Below, piece by piece: positions 34,747 to 44,094 of a stretch of DNA of 58,697 bases. Made by a program: the position numbers and the translations under genes. The notes beneath the pieces were generated by a model that was not told the DNA's origin, made no database searches, and saw nothing but the letters and a program-made list of their open reading frames with translations. This DNA comes from Ruminococcus sp. (lineage in GTDB: Bacteria > Bacillota > Clostridia > Oscillospirales > Ruminococcaceae), in assembly GCA_018376535.1 (NCBI GenBank), contig JAHABC010000012.1:1-58697 (forward strand), in the 5' to 3' direction. Position 1 is the first letter of the stretch; every line of letters starts with the position of its first letter.

Positions 34747-35100
34747 ATGAAAAAGAAAAATTTAAAAGGAATGACCCTCGTTGAAATTGTAGTCGCTATG
34801 GCTGTTATGGCTATTATGTCTACAGTAGTGGTAGTTTCTTGCTCTAATATAGCTAAAGTTAAAGTTAGTACCAATGCTTTAAATAAGAAGGTAAATTATG
34901 AAGCACCTATTGCAGATTCTCGTTCAACTTCAAAATCCACCGAAATACCTAATCAAAAGATTGTTTTAAAGTATGGTGGTGCTACTTATGAAATTGATGG
35001 CTCAGTATATGAAGTTAATGAAGAAGCAAACTTTTCTAATTATGGCGAAGGCTTGATAAGTGTTCAAGGTAACCATAACTTTAAGTTCTTTAAGCCATAA
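34747..35100 (+). CDS. Type IV prepilin, small (minor or major pilin)
   Basis: The 117-residue prepilin has a leader MKKKNLKG cut before Met9, Glu13 at mature position 5 (MTLVE), and a hydrophobic helix with 'IVVAMAVMAIMSTVVVV'. The mature part is only about 109 residues, with a small beta-rich C-terminal domain and a single cysteine. Gene order and the MTLVE start resemble PilV/GspI minor pilins, but with no other short pilin present it could be the main subunit. GGAGGGA precedes the start. Confidence 0.85.
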   Translation: MKKKNLKGMTLVEIVVAMAVMAIMSTVVVVSCSNIAKVKVSTNALNKKVNYEAPIADSRSTSKSTEIPNQKIVLKYGGATYEIDGSVYEVNEEANFSNYGEGLISVQGNHNFKFFKP

Positions 35101-35116
35101 TAGGAGGGATTTTGTA

Positions 35117-35932
35117 ATGAAGAAAAAGTTTAAAGGTTTTACTCTTATAGAATTAATAATAGTAATGGCAATATTCTCTGTTATTATGTTTGCGGCATTT
35201 CAATTGATAGGTCCTATTGGAAAGCAGTTCTCCAGCACATCTCAATATGAGGGTGCTAGAGCTACTTTGGATAATGTTAAACGTTATTTAGACGGTACTA
35301 TCCGTTATGCTGATAAAGTGTATGTTTGCAGAGATACTACTGCAAATATGGATACTAATGTTCAGTTGTTCTATGATAATCTATATAAGGATAATCTATC
35401 TAGTGAAACAGATAATGTGTATGTACTAGAGTTTAATAATACTAACTTTGGAACTACTTCAAGTCCAATGTCCTTGTATACATATCCAGTATCATCAGGA
35501 ACTCTTAATATTTCTGGTAAAACTACTAATACATCTCCAGTTAATAAGGCTCTATTTGATGAGTATGCTCTAAGATTTTGTCTAGGTCAATATGAGTATA
35601 AATATGACTCCTCAACTGATACTATGATTTTGGATACTGTAAATACTAGTATTAGTGCTAGTGACTTTTGCGTTACTTGTGATTTGTATAAAAATACAAC
35701 ATCTGGACCAAAAGCATTGGAACAATGTATGAGTATGCCAGTTAGTTTTGTTAATATTAATAACTCTAATAATTTATCAAAACAGATTGTTACAGAAACT
35801 AGTGGTAGTTCTGTAAGTTATAAGTATCAAAATATTGATAGTACAGATGTATTTAAGTTTATAGATAACGCTCCTACTCCAACTAAGTATGATGACTTTT
35901 ATATAATATATACTATACCTAAAAAATTATAG
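35117..35932 (+). CDS. Type IV prepilin, large (PilW/GspJ-like)
   Basis: The 271-residue prepilin has a leader MKKKFKG cut before Phe8, mature FTLIE with Glu12 at position 5, and a hydrophobic helix 'LIIVMAIFSVIMFAAFQLI'. The long C-terminal domain is rich in Tyr, Thr and Ser. Its size and last place among the pilins resemble PilW/GspJ minor pilins. The ATG at 35117 follows AGGAGGG; the longer reading from 35060 would overlap the previous gene and is rejected. A strong terminator closes the operon. Confidence 0.88.
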   Translation: MKKKFKGFTLIELIIVMAIFSVIMFAAFQLIGPIGKQFSSTSQYEGARATLDNVKRYLDGTIRYADKVYVCRDTTANMDTNVQLFYDNLYKDNLSSETDNVYVLEFNNTNFGTTSSPMSLYTYPVSSGTLNISGKTTNTSPVNKALFDEYALRFCLGQYEYKYDSSTDTMILDTVNTSISASDFCVTCDLYKNTTSGPKALEQCMSMPVSFVNINNSNNLSKQIVTETSGSSVSYKYQNIDSTDVFKFIDNAPTPTKYDDFYIIYTIPKKL

Positions 35933-35949
35933 TTAAAAGACGCTTTAAT

Positions 35950-35988
35950 AAAAGCAGTCGGAGAACGATTGCTCCGACTGCTTTTAAA
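35950..35988. terminator. Bidirectional terminator between the pilin operon and pilD
   Basis: A perfect 14-bp stem AAAAGCAGTCGGAG/CTCCGACTGCTTTT (35950-35963 with 35972-35985) carries A- and T-rich flanks on both sides. Confidence 0.9.
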
Positions 35989-36009
35989 ATTATAATATTA
36001 AAGATATAG

Positions 36010-36831
36010 TTATTCAAAGGTCAAGAAGTTGGATACATACCAATTAATAAGTTGATTTCCAAATATAGATGCCAAAGCTATTCCAATAGATAGATATGGT
36101 CCAAATGCAAACTTAGAACTTCCAGTGATATGTTTGTAAATCATACCACATACGGCAGCAAGAATAACTCCAAAGAATGCAGATACGCAGACTATCTTAG
36201 GACCTACTATAAGACCAGCACATAGCATTAAAAAGGTATCACCTAGTTCTATGCCACGAATTTTTTCGCCAGTTTTTTTCTTTATATATGCTCCAGATAC
36301 TTCTCCAATGATGAAGAATGGAACGCTAATACATATAGCTCCGATAATTCGTTGAAGTATAGATAGGTTATCCACTTTAAATATTATAGATGGTATTACT
36401 AACAATACTATTCCTATTAAGGTACGGATATCTATTTCTAAGGTATTCCAATCCATAAAGCCTATTACTATAAGTAATGAAAAAAATAGACAGTATATAA
36501 TAGCTTTCCAACTGACACCAAAAGCTATAAATGATATTATGTACATAATACCATTTAACCCTTCAACTATTGGATATTGTGCAGATATCTTAGCCCCACA
36601 ATTACGACATTTACCTTTAAGTATTAACCAACTTATTAAGGGAATGTTATCATAAAATTTAATCTTAGCACCGCAAGTCATACAGTGAGAAGATTTTTTT
36701 ACTAAACTTTCATTTTTAGGTAGTCTTAAGATGACAACGTTTAAAAAACTGCCTATACAGATACCATAAATGAAAATAACAGGATAAAACATTACATAAA
36801 ACATAGGGTCAAGGTATTCTAAGCCCCACAT
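36010..36831 (-). CDS. pilD: Prepilin peptidase/N-methyltransferase PilD (A24 family)
   Basis: The 273-residue polytopic aspartic protease cuts the leader of prepilins and methylates the new N-terminus. The N-terminal methylase part holds the zinc cysteines C50-x2-C53 and C75-x2-C78. The catalytic aspartates are Asp127 (FMDWNT) and Asp198 (ELGDTF). About eight membrane helices are predicted. GGAGG lies eight bases before the start. It is transcribed away from pilB across an 86-base gap, but lies inside the pilus locus and should process all three pilin-like proteins. Confidence 0.95.
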   Translation of the reverse strand: MWGLEYLDPMFYVMFYPVIFIYGICIGSFLNVVILRLPKNESLVKKSSHCMTCGAKIKFYDNIPLISWLILKGKCRNCGAKISAQYPIVEGLNGIMYIISFIAFGVSWKAIIYCLFFSLLIVIGFMDWNTLEIDIRTLIGIVLLVIPSIIFKVDNLSILQRIIGAICISVPFFIIGEVSGAYIKKKTGEKIRGIELGDTFLMLCAGLIVGPKIVCVSAFFGVILAAVCGMIYKHITGSSKFAFGPYLSIGIALASIFGNQLINWYVSNFLTFE

Positions 36832-36932
36832 GGCTAACGCCTCCTTGTGAATATTAATAATATACTGTTATTTTATCATAAAAGTAAAATAATTACAATA
36901 AAAATATAAAATTTATAATGGAGGTTTTTCTA

Positions 36933-38618
36933 ATGAGCAGAAATAAACCAATAGGACAGTATTTAGTCGAGCAAGGTTTAATTACTACTGAACAGTTAGA
37001 GGCTGTTCTATCGAAACAGACAGAATTAAGAGAAAAAGGCACACCAAAACGTTTTGGTGAAGTTATCGTAGAATTGGGTGTACTTAGTGAAATTAAGTTT
37101 GCTCAAGCGTTGGCAGGAAAGATACATATTCCTTATGTAGATTTAAGTAATCCAGATATTATTGATGAGGAAGCAGTATCTAAGGTATCTGAGGCACTTG
37201 CTAAGAAGTATACTGCTATAGCCATTAATATTCAAGGTAATAAGCTAACAGTAGCTACCGATGACCCTGTAAACTTTGAAATTTTTGAAGAAATTAAGTT
37301 CGCTTGTGGTATGGATTGTAAACCAGTTCTAGCTACTAGAACAGCTATCAATAAGGCTATTGGTAGACACTACTCCATGCAGAACGTTGATAGCGTTATC
37401 GAAGGTGTAGACGCTTTAAGTACTGCTGACGAAGTAGATGCTGAGGCTCAAGATAGAATTGAAAATGCTCCTGTAGTTAAGTTAGTAAATACTATTATTG
37501 AAAACTCATTCCGTGCAGACGCAACAGATATTCACATTGAACCTTTTAAAACTTTTACTCGTATTCGTATCCGTGTAAACGGCGACTTAAAAGAACTTAT
37601 GAACGTTGGTAGTAAGATTCATAGTGCCATGACTACTCGTATTAAGATTATGAGTGGTATGAATATCGCTGAAAAGAGAATACCTCAAGATGGTCGTTTT
37701 ACTCACGTTGTAGATGGTACTACTATTGATAACCGTGTATCTTCCATTCCTACTGTAAACGGCGAAAAGATAGTTATTCGTATTCTTGCTACTGGTAACT
37801 TCTCTCTTAGAAAGATTACCGACCTTGGTATGACTGATTACAACTACAAAATGTTTGAAGATATGATTAAATGTCCTCATGGAGTTGTATTAGTAACTGG
37901 TCCTACTGGTTCTGGTAAGTCTACCACTTTGTACGCTGCTCTTGGTGAACTTGCTAAACCAGATGTAAACGTAGTTACCGTTGAAGACCCTGTCGAAAAA
38001 AATATTGAAGGTATTAACCAAGTACAAGTTAATGAAAAGGCTGGTATGACTTTTGCAGCTGCATTACGTTCCATACTTCGTCAGGACCCTGATATCGTTA
38101 TGATAGGTGAAATGCGTGACTCCGAAACTGCTGATATAGCTATCCGTGCTGCGATTACTGGTCACTTGGTACTATCTACACTTCACACTAACGATGCTGC
38201 ATCTACAATAGTACGTCTAGTAGATATGGGTGTACAACCTTACATGGTATCTACATCACTTATCGGAGTTATCGCTCAAAGACTTGTTAAGGTTCTTTGT
38301 CCTAGATGTAGAGTTCCTAGACTTTCTACCGATGAGGAAAATGCTCTAATGCACATTTCTCAATCCGTTACCGTTTACGATAAAAAGGGTTGTGCTGAAT
38401 GTGGTGGCACTGGCTACAGAGGTAGAACTGCTATTCATGAGATTATCCACTGTAGTGCCGATGTTTCTAAGCTAATAGCTAAAAATGCTGGTAAGGACGA
38501 AATTGAAGAACGTGCTAAGTTAAACGGTACTCGTCTACTTAGAGATAATATCTCGGAATTGGTTATGCAAGGCGTTACTACTATGGACGAACTCGTTAGA
38601 GTTACTTATTCTGTATAA
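36933..38618 (+). CDS. pilB: Type IV pilus extension ATPase PilB
   Basis: The 561-residue secretion ATPase has an N-terminal T2SSE domain (about 1-150, 'GQYLVEQGLITTEQLEAVLS'). The core holds Walker A GPTGSGKST near residue 322, Walker B IVMIGEMRD, the His box LSTLHTNDA and a C-terminal zinc site (CPRCR ... CAECGGTG). It powers pilus assembly at PilC. The ATG at 36933 lies behind GGAGG; the ATG at 36918 overlaps that site. pilT follows 34 bases downstream, making a two-gene motor operon. Confidence 0.96.
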   Translation: MSRNKPIGQYLVEQGLITTEQLEAVLSKQTELREKGTPKRFGEVIVELGVLSEIKFAQALAGKIHIPYVDLSNPDIIDEEAVSKVSEALAKKYTAIAINIQGNKLTVATDDPVNFEIFEEIKFACGMDCKPVLATRTAINKAIGRHYSMQNVDSVIEGVDALSTADEVDAEAQDRIENAPVVKLVNTIIENSFRADATDIHIEPFKTFTRIRIRVNGDLKELMNVGSKIHSAMTTRIKIMSGMNIAEKRIPQDGRFTHVVDGTTIDNRVSSIPTVNGEKIVIRILATGNFSLRKITDLGMTDYNYKMFEDMIKCPHGVVLVTGPTGSGKSTTLYAALGELAKPDVNVVTVEDPVEKNIEGINQVQVNEKAGMTFAAALRSILRQDPDIVMIGEMRDSETADIAIRAAITGHLVLSTLHTNDAASTIVRLVDMGVQPYMVSTSLIGVIAQRLVKVLCPRCRVPRLSTDEENALMHISQSVTVYDKKGCAECGGTGYRGRTAIHEIIHCSADVSKLIAKNAGKDEIEERAKLNGTRLLRDNISELVMQGVTTMDELVRVTYSV

Positions 38619-38652
38619 TATATTATTACTTTTTTGAGGAGGATTTTTTTCC

Positions 38653-39738
38653 ATGTTTGATGAGGATAGAGTTATTGACATCGATAGAGTGCTTGATGAA
38701 GTTAGAGTTTTAGGTTGCTCCGACTTGCACTTTACTAATGCTATTCAACCTATTGTAAGACTTAACGGTTCACTTAGAAAGTTAGGTTCTTATCCTGTTA
38801 TGAACGATTCCATTATTGATGATATTGTCGGTCAAATGATTCCAGATGAACTTAGAGCTCAGTTTAGACGTCATGAAGATACTGACTTCTCTTTTACTAC
38901 TAAAAGAGGCTTCCGTCACCGTGTAAACGTGTATAGACAAAGAAATCATACTGCTATAGCTATACGTTTACTTCGTAATGATATTCCTACTTTGGAAGAT
39001 TTACTACTTCCAGATATTATGGCTGACTTTGCTATGCGTCCTAGAGGTCTAGTATTAGTAACTGGACCTACTGGTTCAGGTAAATCTACTACACTTGCCG
39101 CTATGATTGATTATGTTAATACTAATCGTTCAGCACACGTTATAACCGTTGAAGACCCTATTGAATACGTTCACGAACACAAAAGATGTATGGTAAACCA
39201 AAGAGAAGTTGGTCCAGACGTTCCAGACTTTGCAGCTGCACTTCGTGCTGCACTCCGTGAAGACCCTGACGTTATCCTCGTAGGAGAAATGCGTGACTTT
39301 GAAACTATATCGGCAGCTATTACGGCAGCTGAAACTGGTCACTTAGTATTTTCCACACTACATACTACAAGTGCTTCCGATACCATTAACCGTATCATAG
39401 ACGTTTATCCAGAGCATCAACAAGTACAGATTAGAACTCAGTTAGCGAACGTTCTAGTAGGTGTTGTATCCCAGACACTTTTGCCTAAGTGCGATGGTTC
39501 TGGTCGTGTGGCTGCCCTAGAAATTCTAAACGTTACAGATGCTATATCTGCTATGATTAGAGATAATAAAGTTCACCTTATACAATCGTCTATCCAGACT
39601 GGTAAGCAGTTCGGCATGATGTGTCTTGACCAAGAACTTGCTAGAATGGCTAAAAATGGCACTATCTATGAGGCTGATGCTATTGAACGTTGTCACGATA
39701 AACAAGAATTTTATCGTTTCTTTAACGCTATGGATTAG
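38653..39738 (+). CDS. pilT: Type IV pilus retraction ATPase PilT
   Basis: The 361-residue hexameric ATPase has Walker A GPTGSGKST near residue 137, Walker B VILVGEMRDFETI and STLHTTSASDTINRIID, all matching PilT. It lacks the PilB N-terminal domain and zinc site. PilT pulls pili back and gives twitching movement. Its presence indicates retractable pili and not just a secretion system. GGAGGA precedes the start. Confidence 0.95.
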   Translation: MFDEDRVIDIDRVLDEVRVLGCSDLHFTNAIQPIVRLNGSLRKLGSYPVMNDSIIDDIVGQMIPDELRAQFRRHEDTDFSFTTKRGFRHRVNVYRQRNHTAIAIRLLRNDIPTLEDLLLPDIMADFAMRPRGLVLVTGPTGSGKSTTLAAMIDYVNTNRSAHVITVEDPIEYVHEHKRCMVNQREVGPDVPDFAAALRAALREDPDVILVGEMRDFETISAAITAAETGHLVFSTLHTTSASDTINRIIDVYPEHQQVQIRTQLANVLVGVVSQTLLPKCDGSGRVAALEILNVTDAISAMIRDNKVHLIQSSIQTGKQFGMMCLDQELARMAKNGTIYEADAIERCHDKQEFYRFFNAMD

Positions 39739-39754
39739 TTTATATTTTAATATA

Positions 39755-39789
39755 AAAAAATCTAGTGATGTAATATCACTAGATTTTTT
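39755..39789. terminator. Bidirectional terminator between pilT and the PF06541 gene
   Basis: A 15-bp stem around ATCTAGTGAT/ATCACTAGAT (39755-39769 with 39775-39789) has A-rich and T-rich arms serving both strands. Confidence 0.88.
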
Positions 39790-40656
39790 CTATTTTTTAG
39801 GCTTAGATTTTTCTTCTAACTTGTTATTAACTTCTTCCAACCTATCTTGAATAGGTTTAGTTTTTTCTTCAAGTTTGGAGTTTACCTCATCAAGTTTAGC
39901 AGATACTTTTTCTTCTAATTCTTCCAAGGTATCATTAACGAATGCTGATTGTAATTCAAGATATCTTTTAAGATGTTCACTTAAAGAGTGTTCCGACTTG
40001 AACGCAAATACAAAAGATTTCTTCTCTTGATATTCTTCCTTAGCCAATCTAATAGAACGCTTTAGTTCTTGATACTTAACTATGATATCATGGTCAATAG
40101 CGAACTTTTTAACTTTAACTAATATCTGCATAGAGTAGCATATATCTATTAAGAATATTCCGTAAAAGAATCCAACTACGAACGAAAACGCTAGATGTTC
40201 TGCCAACCAATAGATAGAGTTAAGTATATGAGGGTGTATTAAAAAGTAATATATAGCACTCAATACAGCCCAATAGAAAGAAAATCTTGGACAGATTATG
40301 CCTTGAATGTTACCCCATTCGTTAGTATAATCCCAGAGTTTAACTTTCATACCTTTTATGAATATCACTCCTGCGATGTATTCAATAATAGTCATAACTA
40401 TAGCCATTAGTATAAATAAGATTATCTGTTGAGCAGTCTTATTTTGAATGAAAGATACATCTATTTGTGATAGTATATACATAGCAACCAATCCGAACCC
40501 ATACAGTGGCAGATATGGTCCTACTAAAAAACCTGGATTAATCCATTTTCTTTCGGGATTTGCTTTGGATATAAACTTTCTATAGAAAAGTTCTAGAACC
40601 CAACCTGTAAGACTTCCTATAAAGAATATAAATGCTATAACTAAAAATATTCCCAT
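39790..40656 (-). CDS. PF06541-family (putative ABC transporter type IV, CmpB-like) membrane protein with coiled-coil tail
   Basis: The 288-residue protein has five or six membrane helices in its first 175 residues, including 'FFIGSLTGWVLELFYRKF', 'NPGFLVGPYLPLYGFG' and YIAGVIF ... LWDY, the pattern of the putative ABC-transporter type IV family. The last 110 residues are a charged coiled coil with repeated 'LEEVNNKLEEKSKP' units. No transport function has been shown for this family. It is 11 bases after gpsA and is last in the der-plsY-gpsA group. Confidence 0.82.
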   Translation of the reverse strand: MGIFLVIAFIFFIGSLTGWVLELFYRKFISKANPERKWINPGFLVGPYLPLYGFGLVAMYILSQIDVSFIQNKTAQQIILFILMAIVMTIIEYIAGVIFIKGMKVKLWDYTNEWGNIQGIICPRFSFYWAVLSAIYYFLIHPHILNSIYWLAEHLAFSFVVGFFYGIFLIDICYSMQILVKVKKFAIDHDIIVKYQELKRSIRLAKEEYQEKKSFVFAFKSEHSLSEHLKRYLELQSAFVNDTLEELEEKVSAKLDEVNSKLEEKTKPIQDRLEEVNNKLEEKSKPKK

Positions 40657-40667
40657 AATGATGTATC

Positions 40668-41669
40668 CTAAAAGACTATATCTTCTTTTTCGTGACGTTT
40701 AGGTCTGCTCATTAGGTTTGGAAGTGAACTTCTAACGCTTTCATTTTCGAATAGAACTTTATGTAGTTGTTCAGTTATAGGCATGGAAACGTTAACCGAT
40801 TTTGCTAATGACCATGCTACTTTACAACACTCATAGCCTTCTACAGTACCGACCATAGCCACTGCTTCTTGAGGTGATACTCCTTGACCTATTAATAGAC
40901 CTGCTCTGTAGTTTCTGCTATGGATACTTGTACAAGTTACTATTAAATCTCCTAGACCAGTTAAACCAGAAAAGGTATCTGTTTTAGCACCAAGAGCGAC
41001 TCCCAAGCGAACCATTTCAGCGATACCTCTAGTCATAAGAGCAGCCTTAGTATTATCACCATAGCCCATGCCGTCGGAAATTCCTGAGCATAATGCTATT
41101 ATATTCTTTAAAGAGCCACCTATTTCGCAACCTATAATATCGTTATTGACGTATATTCTAAATAGGGGATTGCTCAAGGTTTCTTGAATAGTTTCTGCGT
41201 AAGCTGGTTCAGTGGAAGATACTACTACTGTAGTAGGAATATCTCTAGCGACCTCCTCAGCGTGAGATGGACCAGATAGTATTACTATCTTACCTTGTGG
41301 GATTTCATCTTGTAATACTTGGCTCATGCGTTTATGAGAACCTTCTTCAAGACCTTTAGCAGTATTTACAATAATCATATCATTGGTGATATACTCAGTA
41401 GATTTTTTAGCTACAGAACGTACAAATTTAGATGGTATTCCAAAGATTACAATATCGCTACCAGTGATGCAATCTATACTAGTAGTTAGTTTAATAGTAT
41501 CGGATATTTTTACGTTAGGAAGTTTAGTCTTATGTTCATGGAACTTTTTAATATCGTCTATTTCACTGGCGAAGTTAGACCAAACGGTAACATCGTGACC
41601 ATTTTTATCGCACATTATAGCTAAACTTAGACCAAATCCGCCAGAACCCAAAACAGTAATTTTAGCCAT
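40668..41669 (-). CDS. gpsA: Glycerol-3-phosphate dehydrogenase [NAD(P)+]
   Basis: The 333-residue enzyme reduces dihydroxyacetone phosphate to sn-glycerol-3-phosphate for phospholipid synthesis. It has a Rossmann motif GSGGFGLSLA (about 8-17), SGPSHAEEVA, the catalytic lysine in GGSLKNIIAL and the C-terminal GLTGLGDLIVTC. It supplies PlsY, which lies directly upstream and overlaps its ribosome-binding region. The ATG at 41669 lies ten bases after GGAGG. Confidence 0.96.
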   Translation of the reverse strand: MAKITVLGSGGFGLSLAIMCDKNGHDVTVWSNFASEIDDIKKFHEHKTKLPNVKISDTIKLTTSIDCITGSDIVIFGIPSKFVRSVAKKSTEYITNDMIIVNTAKGLEEGSHKRMSQVLQDEIPQGKIVILSGPSHAEEVARDIPTTVVVSSTEPAYAETIQETLSNPLFRIYVNNDIIGCEIGGSLKNIIALCSGISDGMGYGDNTKAALMTRGIAEMVRLGVALGAKTDTFSGLTGLGDLIVTCTSIHSRNYRAGLLIGQGVSPQEAVAMVGTVEGYECCKVAWSLAKSVNVSMPITEQLHKVLFENESVRSSLPNLMSRPKRHEKEDIVF

Positions 41670-41674
41670 ATAAA

Positions 41675-42394
41675 TCAAGCCTCCTTGCTCTTTTTAAGAT
41701 GGAACTTATTCTCTGTACCATTTTTTAGACGTTCAATGTTAGAACGATGCATATATATTAATATTATACTTGTGCCTATAACTAATATTGTATGTACTAT
41801 AGTTTCTTGGATAGTAAAACTACTTCTTAAACACTGACTTACAAACGTAACTATTGGATACATAACCGCACTTGCTATACTCGATACAGAAACATATCTA
41901 GTAATAGCTAATACTATTATAAAGAAAGGTATCATAATACAGAATGTAAGAGGGTCTATTACTAGCAATATTGAACATGATACTAATACGCCTTTACCAC
42001 CTTTAAATCCGTAGTATATAGGAAAGATATGTCCTAATATTGCGAAAAATCCTGCTATATAGCCTACAAAGATTGTATTATGACCATCTGCTATTGGTTG
42101 CCAGTTTGAACCGATAGCGTTCATAAAATCAGCAAGACCAGTATCAAGCCAGTTGAAGATTAATCTGCTAAGAATTACGGCTATTATCCCCTTAGCTAAG
42201 TCGCCAATTAGAGTTAATAGAGCTGGAACAGCTCCATAACATCTAAAAGTGTTGGTAAGACCTGCATTCTTGCTACCTTTGGAACGAACATCTTCACCTT
42301 TTAGAAGTTTAACCACTATTATAGCTGAGTTACAACTTCCAAGTAAGTATGAAACTATTGCACATAATAATAATGCTATTAAAAAATTGCCCAT
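41675..42394 (-). CDS. plsY: Acyl-phosphate:glycerol-3-phosphate acyltransferase PlsY
   Basis: PlsY makes lysophosphatidic acid in the membrane. The 239-residue protein is longer than the usual about 200, with an extended loop around residues 80-110 and a longer C-terminus. Three family motifs are present: LLGSCNSA, GSKNAGLTNTFR and FKGGKGV. Hydrophobic helices separate them. It sits between der (15 bases) and gpsA (5 bases), so enzyme and substrate supply are co-expressed. Confidence 0.95.
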   Translation of the reverse strand: MGNFLIALLLCAIVSYLLGSCNSAIIVVKLLKGEDVRSKGSKNAGLTNTFRCYGAVPALLTLIGDLAKGIIAVILSRLIFNWLDTGLADFMNAIGSNWQPIADGHNTIFVGYIAGFFAILGHIFPIYYGFKGGKGVLVSCSILLVIDPLTFCIMIPFFIIVLAITRYVSVSSIASAVMYPIVTFVSQCLRSSFTIQETIVHTILVIGTSIILIYMHRSNIERLKNGTENKFHLKKSKEA

Positions 42395-42408
42395 AATAAA
42401 ATAATCAC

Positions 42409-43743
42409 CTACTTAACATCTTGACCGTTGCCACGTTCACGAACGATAAACTTTAACGGAGTGTTATCCAATTTGAACGCAATTCTAATTTGATTTTCAA
42501 TGTAACGTCTGTAAGAGAAGTGGAATAAATCCAAACGGTTACAGAATATTACAAATGTAGGTGGATTAGTAGATGCTTGAGTCATATAGTATATCTTTAA
42601 GCGTTTACCCTTATCAGATGGTGGTTGAACTCTAGTAGTAGCCATGGATAGAACATCGTTAAGAGTACCAGTAGTAATTCTAGTAGAATGTTGTTCATGT
42701 ACATGGTTAATCATATCGTAGAGTTTTTCCACACGCTGACCAGTCTTTGCAGATATGAATATAAATGGTACATAAGACATAAAACTAAAATCGTTCTTTA
42801 ACTTTTCTAAAAATTCGTTCATAGTGTTAGTATCTTTTTCGATTAAATCCCATTTATTTATAGCCACTATAGAGGCTTTTCCTTGCTGATGAGCATATCC
42901 AGCAACTTTAGAGTCTTGTTCAGTGTAGCCAGTTTCTGCATCAATCATGATGATGCAGACATCGGAACGGTCTACAGCCATGTAGGCTCTTAGTACGCTA
43001 TACTGTTCGATTTTTTCGTTTACTTTAGATTTCTTTCTAATACCAGCAGTATCTATGAAAACGTACTTACCATGATTATTTTCAATAACGGTATCAGTGG
43101 CATCACGAGTAGTTCCAGCGATATCAGAAACTATGGCTCTTTCCTCACCAGATAACTTATTTATCAAAGAAGATTTACCAGCATTTGGCTTACCTATTAT
43201 AGCTACCTTTACATATTCGCTAGAGTAATCTTGATGTTCTCCATCTGGTAGATACTTTAGAACTTCGTCCAACATATCGCCAGTTCCGTGACCGTGTACA
43301 GAAGATATTGCAAAAGGTTCACCTAAACCTAGGTTATAGAACTCATAGAAATCCATAGGAATATCGCCGACATTGTCGCACTTATTTACACATAGAATTA
43401 CTGGTTTACCACTCTTTTGAAGCATACTAGCCACATCGTAATCACTAGCAGTAACACCAGTTTTAATATCTGTTACGAATATTATAACATCAGCCTTATC
43501 TATAGCCAATTGAGCCTGTCTACGCATTTGAGCCAATATAACGTCATTAGTTTTAGGTTCAATACCGCCAGTATCCACGAGCATGAACTCATGGTTGAGC
43601 CATTCACACTTAGAGTAAATTCTATCACGAGTAACCCCAGGGGTATCTTCAACTATGGATAGTCTTTGACCTATTAACTTATTAAACAGTGTAGATTTTC
43701 CCACGTTAGGACGTCCTACAACTGCCACTATTGGTAGAGCCAT
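42409..43743 (-). CDS. der: Ribosome assembly GTPase Der (EngA)
   Basis: The 444-residue protein has two tandem GTPase domains and a C-terminal KH-like domain, required for 50S subunit assembly. G1 motifs are GRPNVGKST (about 8) and GKPNAGKSS (about 183). G3 motifs are DTGG and DTAG; G4 motifs are NKCD and NKWD. The length is standard. GGAGG precedes the start. It leads the der-plsY-gpsA group, and a terminator separates it from rpmF upstream. Confidence 0.97.
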   Translation of the reverse strand: MALPIVAVVGRPNVGKSTLFNKLIGQRLSIVEDTPGVTRDRIYSKCEWLNHEFMLVDTGGIEPKTNDVILAQMRRQAQLAIDKADVIIFVTDIKTGVTASDYDVASMLQKSGKPVILCVNKCDNVGDIPMDFYEFYNLGLGEPFAISSVHGHGTGDMLDEVLKYLPDGEHQDYSSEYVKVAIIGKPNAGKSSLINKLSGEERAIVSDIAGTTRDATDTVIENNHGKYVFIDTAGIRKKSKVNEKIEQYSVLRAYMAVDRSDVCIIMIDAETGYTEQDSKVAGYAHQQGKASIVAINKWDLIEKDTNTMNEFLEKLKNDFSFMSYVPFIFISAKTGQRVEKLYDMINHVHEQHSTRITTGTLNDVLSMATTRVQPPSDKGKRLKIYYMTQASTNPPTFVIFCNRLDLFHFSYRRYIENQIRIAFKLDNTPLKFIVRERGNGQDVK

Positions 43744-43807
43744 AAAAAATTACCTCCTTGTATAATTAAAGTATTCCATTAGTGTTAAAAAATATTCATA
43801 AAAACAA

Positions 43808-43837
43808 AGAGGAAGATTTACATAGCAATCCTCCTCT
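43808..43837 (-). terminator. Terminator after rpmF
   Basis: Minus strand: an 11-bp stem (43808-43818 with 43827-43837, one G-T pair) is followed by TTGTTTTTATG. Confidence 0.8.
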
Positions 43838-43863
43838 AATTGTTTTTTAATACGCAAAAGCGA

Positions 43864-44046
43864 TTAAGCCTCATGCTTAATAACTTCTTGACCTTTATAA
43901 AAACCGCAGTTCTTACAAACTCTGTGAGGAATAGTTAATTCACCACAGTTAGAGCATTTACTAAATGCAGGAACGTCTAATTTCCAAACGCTAGAACGTC
44001 TTTTGTCACGTCTAGATTTTGAAGTTTTTCTCTTTGGTACAGCCAT
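43864..44046 (-). CDS. rpmF: 50S ribosomal protein L32
   Basis: The 60-residue L32 begins 'AVPKRKTSKSRRDKRRSS' and has a zinc ribbon CSNC ... CKNC. It is the zinc-binding form. GGAGG lies eight bases before the ATG at 44046. It is paired with yceD upstream, the usual yceD-rpmF unit of bacteria. Confidence 0.98.
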   Translation of the reverse strand: MAVPKRKTSKSRRDKRRSSVWKLDVPAFSKCSNCGELTIPHRVCKNCGFYKGQEVIKHEA

Positions 44047-44094
44047 TCTTGGCACCTCCTTATTGTAGGTCTAAAAAGACAGAAATAATCTTAT

